Shown here in pieces: positions 16,557 through 24,963 of a stretch of 34,082 bases of DNA (positions are counted from its first letter, which is position 1; each line of letters opens with the position of its first letter). Source of the stretch: Flammeovirgaceae bacterium UBA2338 (GTDB lineage: Bacteria > Bacteroidota > Bacteroidia > Cytophagales > Cyclobacteriaceae); contig DDUM01000068.1 of NCBI GenBank assembly GCA_002344795.1, positions 69,784-103,865 of the forward strand, given 5' to 3'. The position numbers and the translations under genes were made by a program. Below the pieces are notes generated by a model that saw only the letters and a list, made by a program, of their open reading frames with translations, was not told where the DNA came from and did not search any database.

Positions 16557-17384
16557 TCATTCAAAATCATCCAAACGTTCCTCCAGGTTTTTTTTCATCT
16601 GATCTATAAAATTGGTGCGGCCATTTTTTCTTAACCGGATTTCCTGAAAGTGGCGGTACCAGTTACCCAATTTAATATTAAAAAGCCCCTCAAATAATGT
16701 GGCAATTTGTTTGATGTCGGCATTGCCGTTATTGATTGCGTCTACTCCGTGTAGACTATAGATAAGTTCAATCAAAGAGGCCTTGGTTCCTGTCCAGCTA
16801 AGGGAGGAGCAATTTTTTGAAAAGTCGTTATCCAACTCTTTCATTGTGTTTAACAAATGCTCTTTAATCAATTGATTGGCAAGAATTTTGGCCACCAGAA
16901 GATCGTAACCTGTTGAAAACTTAAGGTCATACTCAACGCTAGCCAAATTGTCGTTGCCCCTGGTAAAATATACGCTGTCATGATAAGTTGCACCAGAAAG
17001 ATAATAGAAGTGGAATTCGTAGTTTTCTTTTACAGCCTCCTGAAGCAATTTTAATTGCTCAGCATAGTATTCCTTGAAAGGTTCGCGCGGTTCGTAAGGC
17101 TCACTAATTTTTAACGAAAGCAGTTTGTTATAGAAGTAGTACTTACTGGTAAATAACGGTTTAATGTCTTTGAAGAAGACGATCTCCTCCTCTATATCAA
17201 TGAATTCATAAGTGAATACAAAATTTCGTAATTCCTGAATCATTGGCTTAATAAGCTGCAACGCCTTGTTGGCCATCATGATCAAATCCAAGCTATCATT
17301 TGCTAAGAGTTCCAGTTGTACATTCAAGCCTGCCAGAAGCTCCTCTGCAAACGATTTTATATCTGTCTGACTTATAGCTTTCAT
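16557..17384 (-). CDS. rteC: RteC-like regulator of conjugative element excision/transfer
   Basis: A 275-aa protein matching the RteC pattern. A helical N-terminal region is followed by SYLSGATYHDSVYFTRG-like sequence (about residues 130-150), and then a conserved C-terminal block: SSLSWTGTKASLIELIYSLH (about 193-212), NNGNADIKQIATLFEGLFNI, and NWYRHFQEIRLRKNGRTNFI. In CTnDOT, RteC activates the excision operon, so this protein is likely a transcriptional activator of element excision or transfer. It is 2 nt downstream of the coupling-protein gene on the same strand, i.e. at the end of the mob operon. The homology call is by motif recall; the target promoter is unknown here. Confidence 0.8.
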   Translation of the reverse strand: MKAISQTDIKSFAEELLAGLNVQLELLANDSLDLIMMANKALQLIKPMIQELRNFVFTYEFIDIEEEIVFFKDIKPLFTSKYYFYNKLLSLKISEPYEPREPFKEYYAEQLKLLQEAVKENYEFHFYYLSGATYHDSVYFTRGNDNLASVEYDLKFSTGYDLLVAKILANQLIKEHLLNTMKELDNDFSKNCSSLSWTGTKASLIELIYSLHGVDAINNGNADIKQIATLFEGLFNIKLGNWYRHFQEIRLRKNGRTNFIDQMKKNLEERLDDFE

Positions 17385-17386
17385 GA

Positions 17387-19324
17387 TTAATTCAATTTGG
17401 ATTCAATGATATTCTGTACATCCTTTTTGATTCTGAAATAGTTCTCCTGAACTTCATAATGGCTTATCTCCCTTATGGCGGGTATGGGTTTATAATTGTT
17501 TTCCTCCTTTCGAATGGCATCGTGATCATTGAGTATCTCTGAATGAAACACCTTCAAATCTATTTTTTGATCCGGGTCATCCGATACAGTTCCCACAAAT
17601 TCACCAGAAGAAAGGGCTGCTATCTTGGAGGGAGGTATCGCGGCATCAAGCTGGGTGGATCTGCTTATTGAGGTTTCGGTTGTATTGATCGAAATACTTT
17701 CCCTTTGCTGCATTATTTTGCCAAAGCGTTCTGAAAGAAGTTTGGCTGTCTCTCCTACCACCTGTCCACTGATTACATTTCCTACTATGTTCATAATCAC
17801 TTCTGCCTGATCACGGCCATAATCTTTCTTTAGCTGGCTGTAATCCTGAACGGCCAAAGTGGTGGCTACCTTGTTGGCTCTTGCGGTTGCCATGAGTCCG
17901 TCAATTCCATTGAAGTAGATGGTTGGAAACTCGTCAAAGACGAGGCTGCACTTTTGCCGGTGCTTTTTGTTGACCAGTTTGATCACCCTTGAGATGTACA
18001 GCGAAAGAACGGCACCATAGATTTGTTGCTTCTGCGGATTGTTCCCGGTGCAAACAATTTTGGGCTCTTGTGGATTGTTGATATCCAGTTTAAAATCATT
18101 CCCTGAAAGCACATAATAAAGTTGAGGTGATGATAACCTGGCCATGCCGATTTTAGCGCTGGCAATCTGCCCTTCCAATTGTTCCATGGCCTCATTCTTA
18201 AAAGCTGATTCAAAAGGATTGATCAATACATCTATTTCCGGTTCGGTTCTTAGTAATTTGAACAACTGTGGATATTCCAATTGCATCAGTTCTATTACAT
18301 GAGGCAGTGTGCAATATTTACCCTCATTGTATTTTTTGAGAAACCATATAATGGCAGTCACAAAGTTGATGGGAGATTCTACAAAAAAATCCCCCTGCTT
18401 CTTTATCCAATCTCTGTTCAATCCAAGCATGATTGTCCTGGAGGATTCAGTTGCATCTGTGATGTCCTCCATGGTTGCGGGATCAAGGGGATTGCACCGG
18501 TGCGTTCGTGTCAGGTCTTCAAAATTGATGACATAGAACTTGGGCAATACTTTATACCTGCTTGCATTTCTTAGCAATGTATTATAAGCGATCCTGGAAA
18601 GATCATCATACTTGAAATCATAAATAAACATGGTGAAACCCTTTCTAATGTGTTGTGTGATGATATGCCTTATCACAAAATAGGACTTACCTGCACCGGG
18701 AGTACCAATCACAAGCATAGATCTAAATGGATTGATTACATTAATCCAGCTTCTCCTTTTCCTACCCTTAAGGTTATAGGTAGCAGGAAGATTGATTGAA
18801 TATTCATTCTGAAGTAATCGCTCCTCTTGTGGGAAAGATTCGTTCAGCTTGTTGAAGATGTCGTTGCTTAGACTTCGCTTTAGTAACCTTGATAATAACG
18901 TTCCACCAGTCAGGATTAGTAAGTAGCCAATAGTGGATAATCCATAGTAGAGTGAAAGAATTTCAACAACCTTGAGCTTGGCTATGAGAACATATTGAGA
19001 CGAAAAATAAATGATTGTCCCAATTACTACATATAGTACTGATCTCATAAGGCTGAGTTTTTCATCTTTTCTCCCTTTGGCTCCAATTAGAGAAATGATA
19101 AGAAGGCCTAGTGCAACACTCTTTGCTCTAAGTCCACTAGTAAACAACCCTGTCTTTTGTATTGACTGCAATATCCTGTCTGTGATTTCGTGGGCATAAC
19201 CCAATTGCTTGAAATAATCGTAGCCGACTATATAGAAGTGAAGCAACAGGACCACAATACTTAGTAACCTGACAAAGTCGATGATCTTTCGCAACGCTTG
19301 TTCGTTTTCTCCCGTGTGCGCCAT
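17387..19324 (-). CDS. mobC: Type IV coupling protein (VirD4/TraG family, MobC of Bacteroidota elements)
   Basis: A 645-aa membrane ATPase that links the relaxase-DNA complex to the secretion channel. From MAHTGENEQALRKII, N-terminal membrane segments lie at about residues 15-35, 70-85, 95-115 and 130-145. Walker A GTPGAGKS is at 207-214, and Walker B SLVFDEFPTIYF is in the second half. A DGLMATARANKVATTLAVQD helix and a YSQLKKDYG stretch typical of VirD4-like proteins follow. A longer frame to 19423 would add 33 residues that overlap the relaxase gene, and 19324 leaves a 10-nt gap, so I use it. It is 2 nt upstream of rteC. Confidence 0.88.
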   Translation of the reverse strand: MAHTGENEQALRKIIDFVRLLSIVVLLLHFYIVGYDYFKQLGYAHEITDRILQSIQKTGLFTSGLRAKSVALGLLIISLIGAKGRKDEKLSLMRSVLYVVIGTIIYFSSQYVLIAKLKVVEILSLYYGLSTIGYLLILTGGTLLSRLLKRSLSNDIFNKLNESFPQEERLLQNEYSINLPATYNLKGRKRRSWINVINPFRSMLVIGTPGAGKSYFVIRHIITQHIRKGFTMFIYDFKYDDLSRIAYNTLLRNASRYKVLPKFYVINFEDLTRTHRCNPLDPATMEDITDATESSRTIMLGLNRDWIKKQGDFFVESPINFVTAIIWFLKKYNEGKYCTLPHVIELMQLEYPQLFKLLRTEPEIDVLINPFESAFKNEAMEQLEGQIASAKIGMARLSSPQLYYVLSGNDFKLDINNPQEPKIVCTGNNPQKQQIYGAVLSLYISRVIKLVNKKHRQKCSLVFDEFPTIYFNGIDGLMATARANKVATTLAVQDYSQLKKDYGRDQAEVIMNIVGNVISGQVVGETAKLLSERFGKIMQQRESISINTTETSISRSTQLDAAIPPSKIAALSSGEFVGTVSDDPDQKIDLKVFHSEILNDHDAIRKEENNYKPIPAIREISHYEVQENYFRIKKDVQNIIESKLN

Positions 19325-19334
19325 AAGTTGAGAT

Positions 19335-20579
19335 TTAAAGTGAACGCCCCTTTTTCTTTCTCTTCTTTCTTCTCTTTCTGGTAGCGGCATCAGGTGACAC
19401 AAAATCAGTTGGTTTCGCATCAATCAATTCTTCCAATGTTTTGCTGACACCCAAATCTTCTATTTCAGTTCTATTCAAGTTCTGAAGCGTATCCCATTGA
19501 AGCGTGACGGGTTTATCTTTTGATAATCCCGAAAGACGAGAACTGATAGCCTTGGCTCCGTATGCTTTACCAAGATCACTCCCATTGAAAACAACTTTTG
19601 TCTTGTTATCTACGAACGTGATCCCATAAACCCTTCCCTCATCATTCTGCCGAAACAGGATCAGGACACTTTCTTTATTTAATGATTTAGTAAAAGACGA
19701 CTTCGTAATTTTCCCCTTATTGCCAAGCGCGTCTTTAACACATTTGATCAGTCTATCCCTGTGTGGTTTCCGAAGTGCCGCATTGAGTTTATATTGCTTT
19801 TGAAGGTAGGTCAAAGTTGGTTTGCCATAAATGGAGCTTGCCTTGATTGCCACACCCACCTTCTTTCCCTTGTCATCGATCAACCTATAAACCAGACCCT
19901 TCTTTAAATTCATTTGTGATCCCTCCTTGCCAACATCAGCCATGACATTGAATTGCCCGAGTACAGCGTTCAATTCCGGAACCGAAGTGTACTTGTAAGA
20001 CCTGGTTACAAATCGAACGATATTGGAAATTGTTCTTTTCGTTTCCGATTTACCGTAGATGGCTCTCTGCACATCCACAGGTTTAACAATCTCAGATTGG
20101 TCCTTGCCTCTGCCTTCTGCTCTAATTAGTTTATACTCTTTCTCCAATTGCTTCCTGGCCTTCTCGGATTCGTTTCGACCAATGTTATATAGTACTATTC
20201 TTTTCCCATCCTGCTGAATGTTTGTGGTGACGATATGAATGTGGGGGTGGCCAGCGTCAAAATGCTGATAGACGAGATAGGGTTGATTTCCAAATCCAAT
20301 CTTATCCATGTATTTCGTTGCGATCTCGTTTAGTATTTCGTTGGACAGCTTTTCAGACGGATCGAAGTTGAGGGAAATATGAACCGCCTTTGTGCTGGCC
20401 CTGTGATTGCGGTTGATATAACCTTGGAACGTTTTTATTTTTTCTTTGAAGGTGAGTTTACCCACGTTGCAACCAAACTGGTTCTCATGAATGCATTTAG
20501 CCACGCCTTCTTTTACTTTATTCTCATTGTAGTTGAGAAGCCCCAATATATTTTTTCCACTGTTCACCTTCGCAACCAT
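19335..20579 (-). CDS. mobB: MOBP-type relaxase (MobB of Bacteroidota conjugative elements)
   Basis: A 414-aa relaxase that nicks oriT and stays covalently attached to the 5' end. The N-terminal LLNYNENKV contains the likely catalytic Tyr (Y17). The 3-His metal motif lies in QHFDAGHPHIHIVTTN (H106, H111, H113, H115). A C-terminal domain (about 200-400) ends in a very basic tail (RKRRKKRKKKGRSL), which may bind DNA or the coupling protein. The start overlaps the accessory-protein stop by 16 nt, implying coupled translation, and the coupling protein follows 10 nt later. The domain and order are typical of CTnDOT-like mob modules, so I am confident. Confidence 0.9.
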   Translation of the reverse strand: MVAKVNSGKNILGLLNYNENKVKEGVAKCIHENQFGCNVGKLTFKEKIKTFQGYINRNHRASTKAVHISLNFDPSEKLSNEILNEIATKYMDKIGFGNQPYLVYQHFDAGHPHIHIVTTNIQQDGKRIVLYNIGRNESEKARKQLEKEYKLIRAEGRGKDQSEIVKPVDVQRAIYGKSETKRTISNIVRFVTRSYKYTSVPELNAVLGQFNVMADVGKEGSQMNLKKGLVYRLIDDKGKKVGVAIKASSIYGKPTLTYLQKQYKLNAALRKPHRDRLIKCVKDALGNKGKITKSSFTKSLNKESVLILFRQNDEGRVYGITFVDNKTKVVFNGSDLGKAYGAKAISSRLSGLSKDKPVTLQWDTLQNLNRTEIEDLGVSKTLEELIDAKPTDFVSPDAATRKRRKKRKKKGRSL

Positions 20580-20965
20580 TTCTTTGTGATCTCGGAAGTA
20601 ATACCCATCACCTTCTCCAACTTTTGCCCTACCTTCTTGTACTCATCAACAATCTTCAAGGCATGGAATATTTTTTGATTAGGAATGTCTGCGGAATGAA
20701 AGTGGCGGGTAATTTGATTGATGTTGATGCCTATGGAATTCAGTTCTTTTCTAATGAGTGTAAGCTCTGCCACGGTTGAATCCATGGAAGCGTCCTTGTG
20801 ATACCAGACAATTTCTTCACGGTACAGAATCCTTCTCGCCACCTCCCCGATATATTGGCAGTTCGAATTCTTCCTGATCTCTTCAAGGCGTTTGTAATAA
20901 CGGTCGGAAACCCGAACACTGAATATTCGTGTCAGCCCTTCTTTGGATGATCTTCTACGTCCCAT
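20564..20965 (-). CDS. mobA: Relaxosome accessory protein (MobA/MobC type)
   Basis: A 133-aa basic protein. The N-terminal part (MGRRRSSKEGLTRIFSVRVS, then DRYYKRLEEIRKNSNCQYIG) resembles a ribbon-helix-helix DNA-binding region. The C-terminal part (STVAELTLIRKELNSIGINI, then NQITRHFHSA) has the pattern of plasmid mobilisation relaxosome proteins that help the relaxase load at oriT. It directly precedes the relaxase and follows a 184-bp intergenic segment that probably contains oriT. Start ATG at 20963-20965. High confidence for the family; naming differs between systems. Confidence 0.84.
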   Translation of the reverse strand: MGRRRSSKEGLTRIFSVRVSDRYYKRLEEIRKNSNCQYIGEVARRILYREEIVWYHKDASMDSTVAELTLIRKELNSIGININQITRHFHSADIPNQKIFHALKIVDEYKKVGQKLEKVMGITSEITKKWLRR

Positions 20966-21149
20966 GACAAAAGTCTTTTATTTCAAGGGAGCCGAGTTCC
21001 GAGGCTGCCCCCTTCTCACGACTGTAAGGAGAGGGAAGGGAGATTACATTTGTGTAAACAAATGTACATCTTGCTAAAACCACAAAGTCGGTTTTTATCC
21101 TGCTTAGATAATCGTTGCTTGGTAAAGTGTGAATGTATCTGGACATAAT
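20966..21149. other. Candidate origin of transfer (oriT) with inverted repeat
   Basis: This 184-bp stretch lies immediately upstream of the mobilisation genes, the usual oriT position in Bacteroidota elements. It contains a perfect 8-bp inverted repeat, ACATTTGT (21046-21053) and ACAAATGT (21058-21065), with loop GTAA. A CCCCCTTCTC...GAGAGGGAAG imperfect arm pair lies at about 21008-21039. A 63-codon frame covers the region but has no plausible start context or domain. The nick site is not identifiable by eye. Confidence 0.45.
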
Positions 21150-21449
21150 TCAAGGATTTAGTTTCTTTCCAATAAAATGAGGGTTGCGTTTATTTCCCTC
21201 AATCATTTTCTGGATGTCGTCATAATCGTAGAAGATGACACCCCCTATCTTGGTAAAGGGTAAAGTTCCGTTAACCCGAAGGTTCTGCAATGTTCCCGGA
21301 GAGAGTGTTAAGAGTCTCCTCACCTCATGTGACTTGAGCCACTTACGAACTGGAGTAGTTTGTCTTTTAGTAAGGAGTTTTTGAATCTCTGTGAGAAGCT
21401 CTTCCTTAAAACTTTCGAGATCTTCGACTGTTATAATGTTTGCGGCCAT
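21150..21449 (-). CDS. Excisionase-like helix-turn-helix DNA-binding protein
   Basis: A 99-aa protein with an HTH_17/MerR-like DNA-binding core: VRKWLKSHEVRRLLTLSPGT (about residues 34-53), LQNLRVNGTLPFTKIGGVIF (the wing), then YDYDDIQKMIEG. This matches the small excisionase/regulator family found beside mobilisation genes in Bacteroidota ICEs. It may act as a recombination directionality factor or as a regulator of the mob operon. It lies 184 nt upstream of mobA on the same strand, with the candidate oriT between them. Whether it is an excisionase or repressor cannot be decided from sequence. Confidence 0.78.
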   Translation of the reverse strand: MAANIITVEDLESFKEELLTEIQKLLTKRQTTPVRKWLKSHEVRRLLTLSPGTLQNLRVNGTLPFTKIGGVIFYDYDDIQKMIEGNKRNPHFIGKKLNP

Positions 21450-21564
21450 AACTGAAATGATTATGTCCCAAAGGAAAGAATGAGGGTTATAGTAAAACAG
21501 TTACAAGGGTTACAGGACCCTGGGTAAGTGGTTGAGAGTCAGAAGGAAAAATTTTTGTAGATGA

Positions 21565-22233
21565 TTAATCAAATTTCCTTAGAAGCCTTTCAACCTTGAC
21601 AATTTCAGACTGGAGTAATTCGGTTCCATACGATTTCGCGAAGGCAATATTGTCAAGCAATGTTTGCACCCGGTACGCACCATGATAGTTCTTCAGATAG
21701 TGGAGTCTATTTCTTTTCTCATTCAAGTTTTTTAGGTAACCAAGAAAGCGGCTGTCAAGATCAATAAACTCTTGGTATGAATCAGTTAGAGTTCTTGAAA
21801 ATGAAATCGTATTGAAGTTTTGAAACCCTTCAAGATACAATCCACTAAATCGGTCTTTTTGTATAAACTTGTTGGATTTTAAAAAATCAGAAATCAGGAC
21901 AGGAGTCGACTTTTGTCGTTTTGCCAAAACCCTATTTTTTCTAGTGTCAATTAAATGAATAACAACTCCTTTCGATAAGAGTACTGACTTGTTATAATTT
22001 TCAAATGCCGTGCAAATTTTAATGTCATCAATTAGCTTCTCATAACTCAGCCCTTCCCAATATTCACTTGACGGAGGATTCGCATCAAAGCTTTGAGCGA
22101 ATGCCCCGTAGTTCTTGAAAACATATACTCTGCTGTAAAGCATATTCGCGTACGACAAAAGTTCCCAGGCCACCTTTAACCTTTCATGTTCATTAACATA
22201 CGCTTGAGTTTCATCGAGATATTCCCTTGCCAC
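21565..22233 (-). CDS. Unknown helical protein
   Basis: A 222-aa protein starting at GTG (22231-22233). It appears mostly alpha-helical, with LKVAWELLSYANMLYSRVYV (about residues 19-38), a middle segment with LSKGVVIHLIDTRKNRVLAK (about 86-105), and NEKRNRLHYLKNYHGAYRV near the C-terminus. The RNRLH resembles but does not match the R-x4-6-H motif of HEPN nucleases, so I do not call it HEPN. No signal peptide or membrane segment. It lies 34 nt downstream of a lipoprotein gene and may belong to a three-gene cluster with the next two. Function unknown. Confidence 0.6.
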   Translation of the reverse strand: MAREYLDETQAYVNEHERLKVAWELLSYANMLYSRVYVFKNYGAFAQSFDANPPSSEYWEGLSYEKLIDDIKICTAFENYNKSVLLSKGVVIHLIDTRKNRVLAKRQKSTPVLISDFLKSNKFIQKDRFSGLYLEGFQNFNTISFSRTLTDSYQEFIDLDSRFLGYLKNLNEKRNRLHYLKNYHGAYRVQTLLDNIAFAKSYGTELLQSEIVKVERLLRKFD

Positions 22234-22267
22234 CGTGACTATATTTTTTCAGTATTCCCTCATAAAT

Positions 22268-22690
22268 TTACTTCACTACTTTCTTATAAACTATGCCCCT
22301 ACCTAATAAAACCAATTCACTATTGGGCTCAAATCTCAAACTTGTACCATCACTTGCAGTTAGTGAATTATTCTTAGAATCGTATTTCGCTGGGTATGTC
22401 ACGAATGGTCTATCTTCGGCATGTTCCATATCCCTCCACCCATTTTCATCGTAGTCGTTCTTCATCCACTTACTATTGGAAACTTCATATCCTTCATCTA
22501 AGCTCCTTATAAGGAAAGTATCTCTAATCGTGCGCTTTCCAATTTTAACACCTGTTTCAGGATGAACAACCTCGAAGGAGTATTCTCTTGTGTATGTCCC
22601 GCTAGGTTCATTGGACGATTGATCCTTTTTCGTAATGCATGACACAATTGAATTAGCAATTAAAGCCAGAAGAACTATTTGTGTTTTCAT
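22268..22690 (-). CDS. Predicted small lipoprotein of unknown function
   Basis: A 140-aa protein with a lipoprotein signal peptide (MKTQIVLLALIANSIVSC, with Cys18 as the predicted lipidation site). The mature region is polar and beta-rich in appearance, with SFEVVHPETGVKIGKRTIRD (about residues 38-57). The layout suggests a small surface or periplasmic lipoprotein. It is 13 nt downstream of the 380-aa unknown gene and 34 nt upstream of the 222-aa gene, so the three may be co-transcribed. I recognise no family. Confidence 0.65.
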   Translation of the reverse strand: MKTQIVLLALIANSIVSCITKKDQSSNEPSGTYTREYSFEVVHPETGVKIGKRTIRDTFLIRSLDEGYEVSNSKWMKNDYDENGWRDMEHAEDRPFVTYPAKYDSKNNSLTASDGTSLRFEPNSELVLLGRGIVYKKVVK

Positions 22691-22703
22691 AATATGTTGT
22701 TCT

Positions 22704-23846
22704 TTAGTCTGTATTAATGTGTCCTATCGCAGAGTGCAAAAGATTTTTCACTGCATTCTTGGTATTACTTTCAATATTGTAATATTTCATTCGAAAGCTT
22801 TCATGGGAAATATTCTCTGAACGCTTCGTCTTTACGGAACTGGCCAGGAACCTAATCAACTCGGAGACATTCTTGTTTTGAATGATGCCTGCACCAACCA
22901 AGGTCTTGGTAAAACAAGCGAACTGAGAGACAGACATATCAAAATCAATTTTAAAGTTGTTTTGCAACCCCCCTTTATGAGCTTCAGGTACTATTGTCAT
23001 CTGATACTTGCGACTCATGAAGTGTAGCTCTTCGTACACCCAATTAGCCAATGTTTCTCTCAAAGGAAGGCTGTACTCATTATTCACGAACTCAGACCTT
23101 ACCGGTGTCTGGTTCAGATATTTTAGAAAACCAGCCATCTTATCGATTTGCTCTGTGAGCGATTCGGCTCTTTGTGACTCCGATCTGAAGTATTGAATAA
23201 AGTGATTCTGGATTAAATCACTATTGACGTTGAGTTTTAAAAACAACGATCCAATTTGTTCTTCCAGCCATGTACAATCACAGTCGTCAAGATCGATTAT
23301 CTTAAATTCCTTGACTAAATATTCCGATTGCAATAGAACTGTAAATCTCGGCTGTAGCTCAAGTTGATCAGTGATATCACTTAGTATATTTCGGAAAGCC
23401 TCTTTTGCATTTGGCCCGATTGAGCAACCTATCATTGCCGTCCCAACGGTGTCAAGTTGAGGCAATAATTCTTTTTTGATTCTCCGGGCATACGATTTCG
23501 GAGTCACAGAGTTGTATAAAAACTGTTTTGGATAATTGATCCTTAGAAAATCAAGTACTTTTTCCAATTGCAGGCAAATCGCCTCGCCAAACTTTATATC
23601 GTTTGAGGTTGATTGAATTCGCTCATCGATTTCGTCTAATTGCAATATCAATGATTGCTGATGATACTGTATATACTGTCTCAATTCTTTTGCAGAATTG
23701 AAATTTATTACATGGATTTGGATGGCTTTTAAAATACTATTCACCTCCTGAGACAAGGAATTGCTGAACTGATCCAGAACATCCGGGTCATCAGATTGGA
23801 TTGCTTCCTTAACTTTCCTTTCAATATGTTCCAATTCATATTTCAT
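22704..23846 (-). CDS. Unknown 380-aa protein, C-terminus weakly RteC-like
   Basis: A 380-aa soluble protein, mostly helical. The first 120 residues look coiled-coil-like (HIERKVKEAIQSDDPDVLDQ, then LRQYIQYHQQSLILQLDEID). A middle stretch contains DLDDCDCTWLEEQ (about residues 182-194). The last 90 residues (MSVSQFACFTKTLVGAGIIQ, NKNVSELIRFLAS, SFRMKYYNIESNTKNAVKNL) have a spacing pattern resembling the C-terminal block of the RteC gene at 16557. The similarity is by eye and weak. If real, the element carries two RteC-related proteins. It leads a possible three-gene unit with the lipoprotein and the 222-aa gene. Confidence 0.6.
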   Translation of the reverse strand: MKYELEHIERKVKEAIQSDDPDVLDQFSNSLSQEVNSILKAIQIHVINFNSAKELRQYIQYHQQSLILQLDEIDERIQSTSNDIKFGEAICLQLEKVLDFLRINYPKQFLYNSVTPKSYARRIKKELLPQLDTVGTAMIGCSIGPNAKEAFRNILSDITDQLELQPRFTVLLQSEYLVKEFKIIDLDDCDCTWLEEQIGSLFLKLNVNSDLIQNHFIQYFRSESQRAESLTEQIDKMAGFLKYLNQTPVRSEFVNNEYSLPLRETLANWVYEELHFMSRKYQMTIVPEAHKGGLQNNFKIDFDMSVSQFACFTKTLVGAGIIQNKNVSELIRFLASSVKTKRSENISHESFRMKYYNIESNTKNAVKNLLHSAIGHINTD

Positions 23847-23993
23847 GACGAAATACTGGGCATAGCTTCAAATAAAAAAGGAAGTAAATGTTTGTAATTG
23901 AATCTATTTGAACAATAGGATAAACAGTCCAAATCAATACATAATCTTACCCATTCTGCAACCCACACAAATATGATAGTCAGGTATTATGGG

Positions 23994-24923
23994 TTAAAAC
24001 TGCATTCTGGCTTCAAGTTTATTGATCATTTCCACTTTATTGGACACTTGCACTTTTGCGAAAATGTTAGACACATGCCTCGCCACTGTCTTTTGGGAAA
24101 TATTCAGGTTATTCCCGATCTGTCTATAGGTTTGACCTGTAACAATAAGTTCAACAATTTCGATTTCTCTCACTGTCAAGCCATAGTTCTTGCAATTACT
24201 TTCAATTTGCTGCGACTGGCCATTGGCCGAGGCCAATAACATCTTGTACTCATGTCGTGACTGATGGATTGATGACCTGATGTAGACAATAGTCATGATA
24301 AGAAACCCTGAATTGGTAACGGTGTGTTCCAATACCTGATAATCACCAAAAAAGACAATGACAGGCAATGTAACCCAACAAAGTAAGGCCACATACGCTG
24401 CAATTACCAATTCAAACTTCGATCGATCTGAGTATTCTTTAACGCGGAATTTGAAAATGAAAGCCCTGGTAGTCGCTACAATAAACGCGATACCATATAG
24501 AAATGGGATTACGACAGTCAACTTTCGACTCAATGCCAAATCGTTAGTGATATAATAAGGCACAATAAATAGAAAAAGGAATGGAGCAAGTAGAAAAACA
24601 AGCGACCCAAATGTGGCAAAGAATTTCAAAAGCCTAAGATTAAAGGCCCGATAGAAGTAATAGACAAAATACATTGACGTGGTAAAAGCTACGAGGTAAG
24701 CCGTAACGTTTTGTAGTGAAATAGGAATTGGTAGGTTTTCGTCTGGTAAAAAGCCACTGCTCAGGTTATATAATACCATGAGAATAAGCAGGGTCAGGTA
24801 CAGGAGTCGCTTTTTATCATTGGTTCTTTGCAGAAAATAGATTACCTGGAAAAACAGCATTAGGATTTCGAATACCGTAATCGACAAGGTAACAACATGC
24901 ATTTTTGTATCTAGAAAATACAT
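23994..24923 (-). CDS. Membrane-anchored LuxR-type transcriptional regulator
   Basis: A 309-aa protein with about seven hydrophobic segments in the first 230 residues (for example ITVFEILMLFFQVIYFL, LVFLLAPFLFLFIVPYYITN, FLIMTIVYI). A C-terminal LuxR/GerE HTH follows (LTVREIEIVELIVTGQTYRQ, then IGNNLNISQKTVARHVSNIF, about residues 246-288). The combination suggests a regulator that senses something at the membrane and acts on DNA directly, without an evident kinase or receiver domain. A second in-frame ATG (24902) would drop 7 residues. It lies between the 380-aa gene and the GNAT gene near the integrase, so control of excision or transfer is plausible but unproven. Confidence 0.75.
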   Translation of the reverse strand: MYFLDTKMHVVTLSITVFEILMLFFQVIYFLQRTNDKKRLLYLTLLILMVLYNLSSGFLPDENLPIPISLQNVTAYLVAFTTSMYFVYYFYRAFNLRLLKFFATFGSLVFLLAPFLFLFIVPYYITNDLALSRKLTVVIPFLYGIAFIVATTRAFIFKFRVKEYSDRSKFELVIAAYVALLCWVTLPVIVFFGDYQVLEHTVTNSGFLIMTIVYIRSSIHQSRHEYKMLLASANGQSQQIESNCKNYGLTVREIEIVELIVTGQTYRQIGNNLNISQKTVARHVSNIFAKVQVSNKVEMINKLEARMQF

Positions 24924-24963
24924 GGTAAGTCTTTAGCAGGGCATTGCCCATCATACAACCTAT

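Noticed and set aside
20955..21146. 63-codon minus-strand frame in the candidate oriT region
   Set aside because: It overlaps the mobA start, shows no domain, and has composition unlike a protein. The intergenic location and inverted repeat fit oriT better.
21565..22233. HEPN nuclease call from RNRLH near the C-terminus
   Set aside because: Spacing is R-x3-H, not R-x4-6-H, and there is no other support.
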